From Thermoleophilia bacterium (GTDB lineage Bacteria; Actinomycetota; Thermoleophilia; Gaiellales; Gaiellaceae), in NCBI GenBank assembly GCA_029858755.1, contig JAOUEK010000107.1:1-6867 (forward strand): a DNA stretch of 6,867 bases, given 5' to 3'. Positions within the stretch are counted from its first letter, which is position 1; each line of letters opens with the position of its first letter. The notes under the pieces are model-generated. The model made no database searches, had not been told where the DNA came from, and saw only the letters and a list, made by a program, of their open reading frames with translations. This document shows, in pieces, positions 6,188 through 6,867 of this stretch. The translations under genes were made by a program, and so were the position numbers.

Positions 6188-6867
6188 GTGGGGACGACGG
6201 GCAACAGCACGCGAGAGGGATACGCGCTCGTGTGCAGCACGGTCTGGCGGGCGACCTGCATGCGCGTCCCCGTAGCGACGTCCTCGCCCGTGTTCAGGTT
6301 GCGCGAGAACCGCGGGAAGCTGGAGCTCGTCAGGTCCACGCGCACGCGATGGCCGCGGCGGAAGACGATGGCCATCGGGTAGCAGCGGATGCGGTACTCG
6401 TCCGGCTCGCCGGGCTCGAGGAGCTCGACGGACTCGCCCTCGACGCTGCCGCGGTAGCGCGCCCGGATGATCCCCTCGGTGAGGAAGATCGACCGGCCGT
6501 CGGGGTGGACGTCGCAGACGCGCACGACCCAGTCCGTGTCCTTCGCGGAGCTCGCGGCGTAGAGGATCGCCTCGACGGGGCCGATCACCTCGAGGTCGCG
6601 CTCGAGCGGGTCGCTCGTGTACACGAGCACGTCGTCGCGAGCCTCGAGCACCCGCTGGTCGACAGGCCCCGGCCGGATCGGCGTCTCGGCGCCCTGGGTC
6701 ATCGTCAGCACCGAGTTGACCCCGCCGATCGTCGGCACCGGGTCGGCCGGGTCGTAGTCGTACCGATCGGCCTCCTCGCCGGGACGGGGCTCCTCGAGAG
6801 ACAGCCCGCCGCCCGACCGGAGATGGAACGGCGTGACCACCGACCGTGCCAACGGCCACTCCCGCTC
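6184..6867 (-). CDS. CocE/NonD family hydrolase (X-Pro dipeptidyl-peptidase C-terminal domain), 5' part outside window
   Basis: The 227 residues seen are the C-terminal part of a serine hydrolase of the CocE / alpha-amino-acid ester hydrolase / X-Pro dipeptidyl-peptidase group, enzymes that cut esters or amides of small acids and amino acids. The frame is open through the window edge, so the start and the alpha/beta-hydrolase domain with its Ser-Asp-His triad are missing. What is left starts in the linker (EREWPLARSVVTPFHL, then SGGGLS) and continues into the beta jelly-roll domain: DVLVYTSDPLERDLEVIGPV at about 79-98 of the visible part, then KDTDWVVRVCDVHPDG at 109-124, and LTSSSFPRFSRNLNTG at 179-194; these are typical of the family. 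Whole members run about 550-600 residues. The stop overlaps the aminotransferase start (GTGA), so this is the first visible gene of the operon. Cocaine esterase, glutaryl-7-ACA acylase and amino-acid ester hydrolases share this domain; the substrate cannot be chosen, nor can secretion be judged without the N-terminus. Confidence 0.91.
   Translation of the reverse strand, partial: EREWPLARSVVTPFHLRSGGGLSLEEPRPGEEADRYDYDPADPVPTIGGVNSVLTMTQGAETPIRPGPVDQRVLEARDDVLVYTSDPLERDLEVIGPVEAILYAASSAKDTDWVVRVCDVHPDGRSIFLTEGIIRARYRGSVEGESVELLEPGEPDEYRIRCYPMAIVFRRGHRVRVDLTSSSFPRFSRNLNTGEDVATGTRMQVARQTVLHTSAYPSRVLLPVVPT

Noticed and set aside
5186..6382. Plus-strand open frame of 398 codons opposite the aminotransferase
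   Set aside because: Antisense shadow; the minus strand shows a complete PLP-enzyme motif set.
5084..6859. A 591-codon minus-strand frame suggesting a long N-terminal extension of the aminotransferase
   Set aside because: The extra residues are an off-frame reading of the CocE-type hydrolase gene; the GTG at 6187 overlapping the hydrolase stop is the sensible start.

Overview
The window is very GC-rich, with third codon positions almost always G or C, and reads as chromosomal DNA of a high-GC actinobacterium or Thermoleophilia-like lineage. That lineage call is inference from composition and protein style; nothing here fixes a genus. All recognisable genes lie on the minus strand, so transcription runs from high to low coordinates. 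The long plus-strand open frames are antisense shadows.

Layout in transcription order: (1) 6867-6184, the C-terminal part of a CocE/NonD (X-Pro dipeptidyl-peptidase-like) serine hydrolase, its start and catalytic domain cut off by the window edge; (2) 6187-5084, a fold-type I PLP aminotransferase; (3) 5087-3918, a 12-helix MFS transporter; (4) 3921-2350, an N-acyl-D-amino-acid deacylase (D-aminoacylase-type amidohydrolase); (5) a 436-base gap, 2349-1914, with a perfect 8-bp inverted repeat just past the deacylase stop and what may be a decayed GntR-type helix-turn-helix fragment; (6) 1913-1, a hydantoinase/oxoprolinase A subunit (HyuA type), whose last residues are cut off by the window start.

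Genes 1 to 4 are joined by three successive 4-base stop/start overlaps (GTGA, ATGA, ATGA), so they almost certainly form one translationally coupled operon. Read together they suggest scavenging of amide- or ester-linked amino-acid derivatives: the hydrolases release acyl groups or esters, the MFS protein moves substrate or product across the membrane, and the aminotransferase removes the amino group. HyuA enzymes open hydantoin- or oxoproline-like cyclic amides in an ATP-dependent way, which fits the same theme, but hyuA sits behind a gap and probably begins its own unit, presumably with a B subunit outside the window. The real substrate cannot be read from the sequence.

No RNA genes, insertion sequences, CRISPR arrays or phage genes were seen. 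The most notable points are the Asp in place of the usual metal-binding Cys of the deacylase, the tight coupling of the four-gene set, and the possible dead regulator between it and hyuA.
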